DNA of 64,000 nt from Zarea fungicola (taxonomy: Eukaryota; Ascomycota; Sordariomycetes; Hypocreales; Cordycipitaceae): contig FWCC01000100.1 in assembly GCA_900169235.1 (NCBI GenBank), positions 1 to 64,000 on the forward strand, read 5' to 3'. Below, piece after piece: positions 1-10,244 of this stretch. The notes beneath the pieces were generated by a model, which ran no database searches, had not been told where the DNA came from, and saw only the letters and a program-made list of their open reading frames with translations. How positions within the stretch are numbered: the first letter of the stretch is position 1; each line of letters starts with the position of its first letter. Both the position numbers and the translations under genes were made by a program.

Positions 1-1282
1 GACTGTCTGCCACAACCTGATACTTGTGGACCACCAAAATCTTGTGATGATAACGACTGCAAGGGTAGTTTCAATGGCCTGGGTAACGTCAAGTATGGTA
101 AATGCACTGTCAATTTTGTTGGCTGCGACTGCATCCCAACACCTTCAACATGTGGTTCGCCGAAATCCTGTGATGCCAATGACTGCAAGGGTAGTTTTAA
201 TGGCCTAAGTAATGTAAGGTATGCTAAATGCACCAATAATTTCATTGGATGCGACTGCATGCCGCAGCCTGACACATGTGGTCCGCCCCAATCTTGCGAC
301 AAAAGCGGCTGCAATGGCAAGTTGAATAGTTCAAATGGCAACTCCTTTTGCACTGGCAACTTTGTGGGCTGTCAATGCAATGGCCCTCCAGTAAGTTCTC
401 TGCCTTGAAAATTTTAAACTGACATTGTTGATGATCCTTTCAATACTGACGACATGTTGCAGCCGCCACCACCGCAACCGACACAGCCACAAATCCCAGA
501 AAACCCCGGAGGGACAGATTTGGTAAGCAGAATTTACTTAAATCGCTATGGAGAAACATATATTAATTGCCTCTAGATTATCGATTCAGGTTGTGTGTTG
601 GTGAATGGCTCTCCCCGCTGCAACGCAAACGCTGGCCGCATATCAGCCATCTACCAGTCTTTCTATCGTAAGTTTTGATTCTTAACCAGAGTTTGGTCTC
701 CTTCAAATACTAATATAGCAATTTGAAGATGTCAACGCAGATCAGGGCGACTACAGTACCGCCACAATCCTAGCCAGCTTTGACGAAAGCCAGTGGTATG
801 CCCCTATGCTTCCACCTGGCTGCCAGTTGAATGCGCGCTGGCCACGCAACTACGGCCAGGTATTTTTTGGTGCAGATAATTGCTTGTACGACGCCTCAAA
901 TAATCGCATTGATGGTCAATGCTGCGATACACCAGATTCATCTCACAACGGCGCACAGGTCAATCCCTGGCGGGACCCTCGACCTGCCGGATCGTGTAAA
1001 CGAACTCCAGGCTTCGGGTTTGTTCATTTTGAAATATCCATAAAGGGCTGGGTCCCCAACGGTGACCCATCATCACTCTGGCAGCAACTTGGAGGATGTG
1101 GTGCGCTGACTCTCAAACGTTTTGGCACCAACAACGATGTTCAAGTGGATGGGTCAAATGCAAGCATTGGGTATTATGAAGCTGAATACTTGCTCATGTT
1201 CAATATAGACATCCTTTTCAAAGACGGTTGCGTTGGAAGAGCTATGGTCAGCGCTGGAGCTCCACCCGGCAGGTACTGCTGA
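1..1282 (+). CDS. Cysteine-rich tandem-repeat protein, 5' partial
   Basis: Gene open at the left edge, so start and any signal peptide are not visible. Exons: 1-390, 463-522, 577-667, 729-1282; introns begin GTAAGT, GTAAGC and GTAAGT, and the last acceptor is weak (GAAG). The first exon is three tandem modules of 42, 42 and 40 residues (nt 1-126, 127-252, 253-372), each with six cysteines and the core TCGxPxSCDxNxCxG followed by KCTxNFxGC. The array probably continues to the left. A Pro/Gln linker (nt 463-510) leads to a C-terminal domain of about 200 residues that holds a further nine or so cysteines and ends in Cys. The disulfide-dense composition implies secretion or a wall-facing location (inference). 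I do not recognise the family; such modules could be an accessory, binding part of a secreted hydrolase, but no catalytic domain is in view. It converges on the PKS relic, 163 nt between the stops. Confidence 0.7.
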
Positions 1283-1445
1283 ATTGTTTGGTAGCCTACC
1301 TAATTAGTGTGGCTAGACTTGAAGTCAAGAGTGAATAGATATATACAGTCCATACAAAACAAACAAAAATGAGCAGAAAAATCAACGAAGAAAAACCTGA
1401 GAAAGTGGTAAGAAAAGAGAAGACAGACGCGCAAATCACGACAAA

Positions 1446-2520
1446 CTAGCATTTTTTCTCTATAAGCCGGCACACTTCTGTAGATAGATTCGCCAATTCA
1501 GTAATACTACTCGCACCTCTGAGAGCAAGCAAAGAAATGTCAGCCTGCAGGTAAACGCTTATCCAGTTGCGAAGCTCAACTGCCACCAACGAGTCAACTC
1601 CGTAGCTCTGCAGAGGCTGAGCGGCATTGATTGACTCCACAGCTATATCGGTGAGCTTGCTGAGCTGCTTTGTAATTGCGCGCAGTATGATGGCACTTGC
1701 CTCATCTCGGTTCAAACCGTCATGTAGCAGTGCAGCATCATCTGCTGTATTTTCTGCGGACCGAGTATGGAGACTTGCACTATCGTGACGCTGCAAGCAG
1801 AGGAATCTGCGCGCCGACAAACTGGAATCCTGTGGTCTATTGGGCAGTAAACCGACCGCAAGCACACAATTTGCGGGATCCCGATTGTCTGGCTGTGTGA
1901 CGGCATAGTTCAGCATTGCAAGCGGGTCCAAGATGCTGATTGTACCCAAACCGTGTCTCTGCAGTGCCGCAGCGGCAACGGGGTTCTCGCTAACGAACCC
2001 AACTTCTCGAATGGCGCCGGCGTTGATGGAAAATGAGGGCATTCCGCTTGCCACACGCTGTCGAACGAGTGCAACTTGGAAGCTGCATCCTGCAGCATAA
2101 TTGGAAAGACCGCCACTGCCATGGAGGGCGACCGCTGACGACATGACAACGAAGAAGTCGAGTTCTTTCCCGAAAGCCAAGTGTAGGTTCAGTGTCCCCG
2201 TCACCTTTGGTGCCAGAGAGCCGCNNTTTGCCACTGTGGCACATTGTATGACACCTCGGATTTCTGGAAAGCCAGATCGTGCAGTGGCTTCAGCGACGCT
2301 CGCGACGTCATCCTCGCGGGAAATGTCACATTTTTGAATAATAATGCGAACACCCCGATCGTGCATTTCCTTGATGAATACCCGAATCTGTTCGTCCTGG
2401 CTACCAGAGCGTGACAGACAAAGGATGTGTTTTGCCCCGTCTCTTTGCACAGTTTACAATTGAAACAGCTAAGCAACATAGCCCTCAATAATATTTTCCG
2501 CCAACATACAGTAGCACCAT
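1446..2520 (-). pseudogene. Polyketide synthase 3' relic: ketoreductase half plus ACP
   Basis: From about 2450 down to the stop at 1446 an open frame encodes the C-terminal half of a PKS ketoreductase (reducing type) and a terminal acyl carrier domain. Visible marks are the LSRSG stretch after the first helix, the KR active-site segment MSSAVALHGSGGLSNYAAG with catalytic Ser and Tyr, and the ACP phosphopantetheine site GVDSL. The frame ends upstream at an in-frame TAA (about 2456-2458) and another stop beyond. The NADPH motif that should precede survives only as fragments in other frames: VGG near 2497-2508 and RAML near 2477-2488. No KS, AT, DH or ER sequence follows in the next kilobases. 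Two Ns at 2225-2226 interrupt the KR where roughly 15-20 residues of the usual spacing are missing. The intact GVDSL and long open frame suggest decay is recent or that assembly error contributes. A working PKS is excluded as assembled. Confidence 0.8.
2225..2226. other. Assembly gap (nn) inside the PKS relic
   Basis: Two unknown bases. The encoded KR jumps from GVIQCATV to SLAPKVTGT, omitting residues normally found between these blocks, so the gap probably stands for more than two bases. Confidence 0.75.
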
Positions 2521-2823
2521 ATTACGCAAGGAAATACTCAGCAATCCTTCTGGCTACTTTGGCTGCCATAACCTGGCCGTGCCAGCACAAGAACAACGAC
2601 AAGTATGCGATATAGACTAAATAATAACTAGGCACACAGGAAACATTAAGCGGCAACTAGCTAAAAAAAAAAAAAAAAAAGTATACTTAGTAGGTACAAG
2701 CTATTTTTAGCCACTCTACTAGGTTTGTGATATAGGTAGGTGTTCACCCGCGACACCTATTTCGGCTTGGTATGGTAATATCAAGTAGATAGTAATCCAG
2801 ACTGAACAAAAAGCGGCCCTCGT

Positions 2824-2846
2824 GGCCCCCGCACTGTGCGGGTGCC
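2824..2846. repeat. GC-rich hairpin in an AT-rich stretch
   Basis: Inverted arms CCCGCA (2828-2833) and TGCGGG (2837-2842) around a CTG loop, extended after one mismatch by GGC (2824-2826) and GCC (2844-2846). Its surroundings are AT-rich. It could be part of a decayed transposon end; no partner end was found. Confidence 0.5.
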
Positions 2847-2960
2847 TCAATACTTACGGGTACTTGCTCACTACCGCAAAATACTAGTTAATTTATGTAG
2901 CGGGTAGTATCATCAAGTGCACTGTAATTAGGCTCACCGGAAGCTACATTTGCACAAAAT

Positions 2961-2962
2961 NN
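2961..2962. other. Assembly gap (nn)
   Basis: Two unknown bases in non-coding, AT-rich sequence. Confidence 0.9.
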
Positions 2963-3468
2963 ACATAGCATAGGCTTATAGTTGCCCTCTTGGAATTCTC
3001 CACCGGGCGTAATAAACTGAATGAATGAATATAATAGTAGGAAGTAGAAGCATAATACAATGCACAAGATGATGGAGACCAAAAGCAACCAACTACTAGT
3101 TCAGAGCTTAAATTGATAAAGAGCGCGCAACTACAGCATGCCGCTAGAAAGAGGTCAAAGGTAAGCCAACAATAGCAGCCATAATAAAGAAAACAGAGAG
3201 AGTCCCCTTTGCAATGCTTTACAAGACTTGGGAATTAAGCCATTGGATTGCAACTGTTTCAAAATGAACTTTTACCGTTGAAGGGCGTCACAATTTGCAA
3301 GATTTAATGCACCATTGGCTAAAAAGTAGAAAACAACGGAATTTATTGACTATCTAAAACCAAAACCATGTGCAGTAAAGAAACATCCCCCAGCAACCCG
3401 GGCAGTCGCTCAGCTCAACAACCAGTGAGTATCACCTCAATTCAATGTGTTTTTGCTGTTGCTGCCCA

Positions 3469-3834
3469 TTACTCACTTTTGTCGTTTTCTTTTTGTTTCT
3501 TTATGGCTTTTTCTATGTTTTTTCCTTGCTCAGGCAGATCACTTACCAATCCCATTTCTTGAATTACCTGTCTGGCTGCCTCGGCAGCGACTACAGCATC
3601 GTTGGCTCGACCAAGGCCAGCGCAGCAAGCCGACTTCATGGTCAGAACAGCATGCTTCTTAATGGGGAATCCACCCCACGCGTCCAAAGCAACCATAATC
3701 TGGCTGCAGACGGCATCAGCGTCCACCCATTTCTGTGCCATAACCATCGCACCCACCAGTTCAAGCCAATTGTCCAGGTTCGTCAGGCGCTCACCCTCAG
3801 CAATTGTCTGCCATGGAATAACGGTATTGGTCAT
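3469..3834 (-). CDS. Small alpha-helical protein of unknown function
   Basis: Start ATG at 3834-3832 opens a 121-residue frame ending at 3469. I do not recognise the family. The sequence is rich in Ala, Met and charged residues, with segments resembling paired helices (WLELVGAMVMAQKWVDADAV, then a stretch ending EAARQVIQEMGL), which is TPR-like in feel but has no clear repeat consensus. No signal peptide or membrane segment is seen. A consensus donor GTAAGT follows the codon for Leu in EMGL (about 3546), and a possible acceptor GGGCAG lies about 80 nt on; splicing would replace the charged tail by a short QQQKHIELR end. No good branch site is visible, so both ends remain possible. A TATAAAA box sits about 130 nt upstream. 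Longer in-frame sequence upstream of the ATG looks like leader. Confidence 0.5.
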   Translation of the reverse strand: MTNTVIPWQTIAEGERLTNLDNWLELVGAMVMAQKWVDADAVCSQIMVALDAWGGFPIKKHAVLTMKSACCAGLGRANDAVVAAEAARQVIQEMGLVSDLPEQGKNIEKAIKKQKENDKSE

Positions 3835-3963
3835 CTTGAGGAAATGGGAAGAAGAAATGGTAAAGAGAATATAGAAGAGGATTGGGTTTGTGATTCTTGG
3901 TTGTTGTTTTGTAGTGGTCTGTGATGGGAAAATGCTGGGATAATCCAGGGGAAAATCAGACCT

Positions 3964-3970
3964 TTTTATA
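3964..3970 (-). promoter_or_regulatory. Candidate TATA box
   Basis: TATAAAA on the minus strand, about 130 nt upstream of the ATG at 3834. Spacing suits a fungal core promoter and supports that small gene. Confidence 0.4.
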
Positions 3971-6900
3971 ATCGAGCAACTTGCAGTGTTTGTATATTTT
4001 GGCCATGATTCACAGAGTATAAATTTTGGCTTCAAATTGAAGAGTTGAATTTTTTTCTCTATAATTGCAGATGCCTTGAATCATTGTCAGTCGTCTACCT
4101 GAAACCTGGCGGTTGTGTTACAACAAGAAAGGACAAGGACAGGCATATACACCTATTACAGGCGACCGTGCCTTATTCTGGCTGTTTTTAGTTGCAGACC
4201 ACAGACTTTGCGGACTGCAGATCTAGATGCCAAACTGAGGAACCTCTATCCCCTAGACAGCCAACACGTCGTAACCGTAAACTCTACAACCCAGTATAGC
4301 GACCCGGAAATATCAGACCCAGCCACGACAAAGAAAACATCTTATAGCAGCAACAAATTAAGAGTGGTCGAGCTCATAGGCATTCAAGGACAAAGCTGGC
4401 CTTCGCACATGAAACCTGCGACGAGGTTAAAACAGCATTCGGGTAAGAAACTCGAATGCCTCAAATCCGGAGCTGGGATGCAGGAATACAGAGCTCGAAG
4501 TTGGAAACTGGCAGAAGGATAAATTGGGCATGTAGCCGTTATCAGCGGAAAGTATACCACGATGCACTCTTGAGAACGAGCACAAAGACCGTCTATTTAG
4601 TGCTAGAACTCACAAATGAGATTTAAGCTTTCGGTCGGTAGATATTTGTTGAACATTTGCCAAAATTTTGGCGACAAGGAAAGCTCTCTTTCCTTTCTAG
4701 AAACCAAAGTTACATTCAACCCATTTTCATACAATCTACATTGGAGTTCCATGTGGAAGGAAATTAAAAGGTGCGTTTGTCCTGCGACAATAACGAACAA
4801 TAACTCAACGCTTGGGTGCAAGCACATGTTGCGATCATCTTGGTTAAAAAGCAGCTCCACGGCAATCAAAACGAAAAAAAAAATACCAACCAAAAATTCC
4901 TTCCGCTGGGGGGGCACTTTATGAAATGTCTATACGGAGGCAGTAATAACCAGTTGACCGGGTGGGATATCGAAATTGTACGTCTATACAGATGGACCGT
5001 CCGACGCAGTGGGTTCAGTTAAGACACCCGGCTCAGGCGACAGATAACATCAGAGCAATCCAAGCTCAGACGAGGAAACGGTCGTGGATTAGACACTCAC
5101 GGATGTCATTATGGTAATAAATATGGCATTTACCAAGCTTGCCGAGTTCGACTACCTTTGGGTGCGCAAGATCGCATTTCATTACTATCTAGGCGGTGTA
5201 TATGATCGACAGTGGAGAGTTGAGGAAGCTAGAGTCAAGCAATTCAAGGGCAATAACTATGATTCCGAGCTCTGTCACCGTATTCAAGCATATAATACCG
5301 AGAGGCAGTGAGACGAAGGAATGACTGCCACTGCCGCCAGCGGCTATTCAATTTGCCGCCTGTGCACTGCTAGTCTAGCCAAAGCTGTGCATATTTAATT
5401 GGAAGTAATTTATCCCTTTTTTTTGTCTCGAAAATGATTCTAGGACAATCGATGCCTACCTTTCTTTTAACTAACGGACCAAACGTTCTGCTATCTGTTT
5501 GTGTGGGGTATCCACAGAACTGCTCACCGGGGTGACCAGGAGATAATAAAGCAGATGGTAAAAATTCCAATATATGATATTACCTCGGATTAAACATAAA
5601 TATTCATCCCAACAGTCGTCCATCAAGTTGTGCAAAAATACGGGGGATAATGGCCCTGTGGGAGCAAACAACAGACTCGGTGATCTACAAGGGCAGACTA
5701 GATTTTCTCCTCTGGAAACGTAGAGAACAAGCAATCAGAGGGGCGAAATTCAAACGAGGCCGCCATCGGACTGATTGCTTGGCAAAGAAGCTGCAACCAC
5801 GCCGCAAATCAGCAAATGTTACGTGGTTGTGACACTTGACGTGCATATGCAGTAGGAGCGCACTGGTGAATAAGCTGTGAGTGGATGGCAGCAAATGCGA
5901 GAGCACGCGACAAGAAACTACGAAACATCAATTTTGGAACCGTCTTCTTTCAGTTTTAGATGGCGGGAAAGGAGACATCATGCATTTCTGGAGAGAGTGG
6001 CCGAAAACAGAAACAAGGCTAGCCCAGGAACGCGGGTTGAACCTAGAGTGAAACGCTAAAATAAATCTTGAGAATATGGGTTGGCCGAAGGACACTGGGG
6101 CCTAAAGGGTTCATTTAGCCACGGTGGATGAGGTTTTTCTTGGCTTCATTCTGCCGTGGTAGTTCTGGTTGCGCCACTAATAACAACAAACATGGTATTG
6201 CATGGTATTGCATGGAGGGAGGATATCAGAGAGGCTGGAGGCGCCGTATCATGCGTGGTGAGGGGCAGTGCTGATTGGGGTTGGTTGGTTGTATCCCGCT
6301 CCGGCCGGTTACATTGTTTGCGATGTACTTGTCTTGTGTCAGGTATTGTCAAGCGTTTGATAGCCGGGTTTCTGTTTAAGCAGTTGAAGTAATGAAGAAG
6401 TGTGGTAATTGGTAACGTGTTGATTAGAATTGTCTACATTAGGTAGCCATCAGCTTAACTTTGTTGATGCTGGATGTTGGACGTGAGGCTCCTAATCATT
6501 CAAGGCTCACTCACATGCGCCAGCGGACATGAGCAATTTTCTGGTTTGCACAAGATTCCAGGCAGGTGCCACTATAAGTCGGGGCAATCGCTGGCTCCTC
6601 AGGAGCCGTGGAGGCCCTGGCGTTCTTGGCTTCAGTGGCCTCCCTGCCAGTGGCTACAGTAGCTCCAGTGTGACACAGGTGGGAGCTTCGTCGCTCTACC
6701 AGTATTCCTCATTGATGAGTGGATCTTTGGCTGGTCCCGACAAATCGTCGGCCTCGCCATCAGCCTTGCATAGAACACCTCTCTCAAAGAATACATGTAC
6801 CTGGAGTCACTGCCATCCATCCTTTATGCAACAGCCACCTGCAGTCGATAAAATCTTGCAGGAGCTGCTGCATTTGATGTAGCTCCATCATCACCGCCGT

Positions 6901-7813
6901 GGCTGTTCATCATTTACAACTTGCAAACGAGCAATCATCCAGGCAAATATATTACCTGGCAATATCCGAAACCATGGCACAGCTAACTACAGTCATCCAC
7001 AGTGGGCTCTTGCGGGCCAGCTGCCCGTCCAGGTGCCCGGCCCAGTCTAGGCTTCTGTAACTGCAGTCCTCTCAGTGGCCAGCTCAAGGGTCCTGTAGTG
7101 GGGAGCGAGCCGCTAGAGAAACCCGGCAATCGGGCCAATCCAGTGGCGCGTCCTTGTGTGGACCGGCCCATGACGACAGGTCTTGGGCCTGTTCGCCCAC
7201 TGTAACTCTGTGGCTTTGGGGTGTTGGGGGTTCCTGTTAGTCCCTGTACTGGTAGCATTTTAGTACACAACTTGGCAAGCAAGTGGTGCGGCGTTTTCCT
7301 GCAACGGCCAGTAACAACCGTCGACGAGCCCGCACCTGAAATGGCAACTGTAGAGCCTCACCAAGCCAAGTCGGCTCGCCTAGCTCGACGCTTTCGGCCC
7401 TCTTTTTTCTTTCCCTTTCATCTCAAAGGCCCGCATCCCGATTTTTATCTCTCCAAACAACAAAAAACGTGCGCCTTTATTCGCTTCAACTTTATTCCAA
7501 TCAATCCCATCTTTTTCTTCATCTATATTCTTGTCCTATTTTCTGATCGCCTCGTCGTCACCAGCGGTTCAGTCGGCGTTGCTGCCGTAACGCTTCCCTT
7601 GCTTTACACGGGCACGTCATTTCGCTGCCGTCCTCGGCCAACCTGTCAGCGACGCAAGCAGCTAACAAAATACAGGGAAGTCCCTAGTTTTACCACCACC
7701 ACCAACGCAAAACACGACAAACTTTGGGCACACGACCACACACGACTGTTCAAACCCCCCTGTCGTCTCGCAGATAATCCTTCAATAGCTCTCGACTGCC
7801 ATTCCCTCAAGAG
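3971..7813. other. Long region without a defensible gene
   Basis: Only short ORFs without domains, codon pattern or splice logic. One at 5111-5311 (66 residues, charged and aromatic) could be a gene fragment but shows no family. The last 500 nt (from about 7330) turn pyrimidine-rich with CAAC and TCTC tracts, typical of the leader and promoter of the CNNM-type gene that follows. Confidence 0.55.
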
Positions 7814-9881
7814 ATGCGGAATACAGCTCCCTCTGGTGGGATAGCTAACCTGCGCCCTGCCGTCCTCGGCATGGCGCGGGTTGTCGGTCTCGGCCTCTCC
7901 TCTGTCGCCGCCGCACCGCTTCATGGTGCTCAACAGGAGCTAGAAGGCGAATTCGATGGCACGCCTCTCTGGGTGCTCTGTGTTGCATCAATGACTCTGG
8001 TACTTCTCGGCGGTGCCTTTGCTGGCCTTACTATCGCGTGAGCTTCCCCCTCCACCTGCTTCAGCTCCGCCTTGTCTACCTGCCATGCGTCGGCGCGCCT
8101 CAGCTAACCATGATTTTGCAGATTGATGGGCCAGGATAGCATCTACCTCCAGGTTGTCTCTGGCGATCCCGACGAGCCTCAACACAAAAACGCCCGACGC
8201 GTCCTCGACTTGCTCAGCAAAGGCAAGCACTGGGTCCTCGTCACCCTCCTGCTTGCCAACGTCATTGTCAACGAGTCGCTCCCCGTTGTTCTCGATCGCA
8301 CACTCGGCGGTGGTGTTGCTGCCGTTGTTGGCAGTACGGTTCTCATTGGTGAGTATTCCCCCCGCCCACCCGACCTGTCTGCCAATGAGGCTAATTCTGT
8401 TGCAGTCATCTTTGGTGAAATCGTTCCTCAATCCGTCTGCGTCCGATACGGCCTGCCCATTGGTGGCTACATGTCGAAACCCGTCATCGGCCTCATGTAC
8501 TTCCTCAGTCCAATTGCTTGGCCCACTGCCAAGTTGCTCGATTGGATCCTCGGTGAGGACCACGGTACGGTCTACAAGAAGAGCGGCCTCAAGACTCTTG
8601 TCACGCTGCACAAGTCCCTTGGCGATCTTTCGGAGCGCCTGAACCAGGACGAAGTTACCATCATCACTGCCGTTCTCGATCTCAAGGACAAGCCCGTCTC
8701 CGAGGTCATGACTCCCATGGAGGATGTATACACCCTATCCGAGGACCATATCCTGGATGAGAAGACAATGGATAACATTTTGTCCTCCGGATATTCACGA
8801 ATCCCTATTTACCGCTCCGGCATGCCTACCGACTTTGTTGGCATGCTTCTCGTCAAGACCCTCATCACATACGACCCCGAAGACAGAATACCCGTCCGCG
8901 AAGTGCCGCTGGGTGCCATTGTCGAAACCAGACCCGAAACCAGCTGTCTTGACATTATCAACTTTTTCCAAGAAGGCAAATCCCATCTTGTTCTCGTCTC
9001 CACCGACCCCGGTTCCGACCACGGCGCCATTGGTGTCGTCACGCTCGAGGATGTTATTGAAGAACTGATTGGAGAGTAAGCATCGAGCTAGATGAAAAAA
9101 AAAATCGGCGTGCTGATCCAATGCTAACAACAATCGTAGGGAAATTGTCGATGAATCGGATGTCTACATTGATGTTCACAAGGCTATCAGGCGACTTACC
9201 CCGGCTCCTCGTGCCCGCACAAGCTTTGTCGACGTTGCTACTGCCGCCGGCCATGCCGGGACTGCCATTGCAGCAAGAAAGACGATTGACGGCGCGACTC
9301 TTGTAGGATCTGAAGAAATTGGCGACGGCTCTGGCCTCAAGGTAGGCTCACTCGGTGCCCTTAGTGACGGTGGTGAGGAACGCTACAGCCCTAGAGTTGC
9401 CGTGCTTATGAAACGCCGTGGCTCTGTCGGGCCTGATGGACGCCCGGAAGCTCCCATTACCGTCAAGACTTCCCTTAAGGAGATGAAGCAGCAGCTGCGC
9501 CTCGGACCTGCCAACCGCGCCGCACACCCTCTCAACAACACGAGAGAAGTCTTCAAGATCAAGCAGGGCCTCCCGCCCCAGCCTATACGGGTCAACTCAC
9601 TCAACCCAGATGGAATCGGGTTTGGCAGTGGCATGCCGTCAACGCAGCAGATTGTGGCTGTACTGCATGAAGATCGGGATGATCCTGCCGCTTTGTCAGA
9701 TGCTGCGTCAGAACCTGTTCGCGCCTCGGAATCCATCTTAGATCTTGCACCTGAGCCGACTGTCGCTGACGAAGACACTCCGCTCCTCAACCCTGACGCT
9801 AACGGCGCGGCGACGGTGAGACCGTACGGTGCTAATGGCAACTCAAAAAGCAAAAAGAACAAGAAGAATAAGAAGAAATGA
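7814..9881 (+). CDS. MAM3: CNNM/Mam3-type membrane protein (DUF21 + CBS pair)
   Basis: Exons 7814-8037, 8122-8348, 8406-9075 and 9140-9881 give 620 residues. An N-terminal hydrophobic segment (about 51-78) with AGLTIALMGQD, further membrane segments (about 110-155 with FGEIVPQ, and 165-196) and the following linker are the DUF21/CNNM transmembrane domain. A CBS pair follows at about 247-375 ([12 protein letters not shown], then [22 protein letters not shown]). The tail is long, polar and ends in Lys/Asn repeats (KKNKKNKKK). Family knowledge: yeast Mam3 sits in the vacuolar membrane and affects metal homeostasis; animal CNNM and bacterial CorC proteins affect Mg2+ export. Metal handling here is therefore inferred. 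The second intron is 57 nt and stop-free in frame, so its retention would insert 19 residues in the membrane domain. Tail-to-tail with the muconate cyclase gene. Confidence 0.93.
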
Positions 9882-10244
9882 TGGATAAGGAGCGCGGGAT
9901 GTTGTTAGCGAGTAAAAAAGAACAGTTTTGCGTTGGTGGGGGGTTTGTTTCAGCATTGTCCATTTTACTAGCGTTGCGCTGTCACCTGGAAGTTTGATCC
10001 CAGGAACACGCGCCAACCCAAGTCGAATCTGACTAAGGTTCGGCTTGGATTATTTGTTTTCTTGGGAGTATTGTATTTCTGAGGGTGCTTATTAGCCATT
10101 ACATTTTCTTTTCTTTTAATTGCACATTTCTTATTATTTCTATTTTATATATCCTTCCTATCTGCTATAAGTTGGTTTTATACTCTGTACACAGTGTGTA
10201 TTATGTAAATGTCGTTTGAATATTTGGTGTTTTATAAAGCCATC
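9882..10244. other. Convergent 3' intergenic spacer
   Basis: AT-rich 3' flanks of two convergent genes. Nothing else seen. Confidence 0.6.

Larger units (their letters stand above)
2521..3468. other. AT-rich gene-poor stretch with a second gap
   Basis: I see no gene. It holds an 18-nt poly-A run (2663-2680), a GC-rich hairpin (2824-2846), a second nn (2961-2962) and scattered short ORFs without domains. Possibly the remains of the 5' part of the PKS or of a mobile element, but nothing recognisable is left. Confidence 0.5.

Noticed and set aside
5111..5311. 66-codon ORF with aromatic and charged residues
   Set aside because: Looks less random than its neighbours but has no family, partner exon or promoter; left as possible fragment only.
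6529..6882. 117-codon Ser-rich ORF
   Set aside because: No homology signal, biased composition, and overlapping ORFs in other frames; no splice or promoter evidence.
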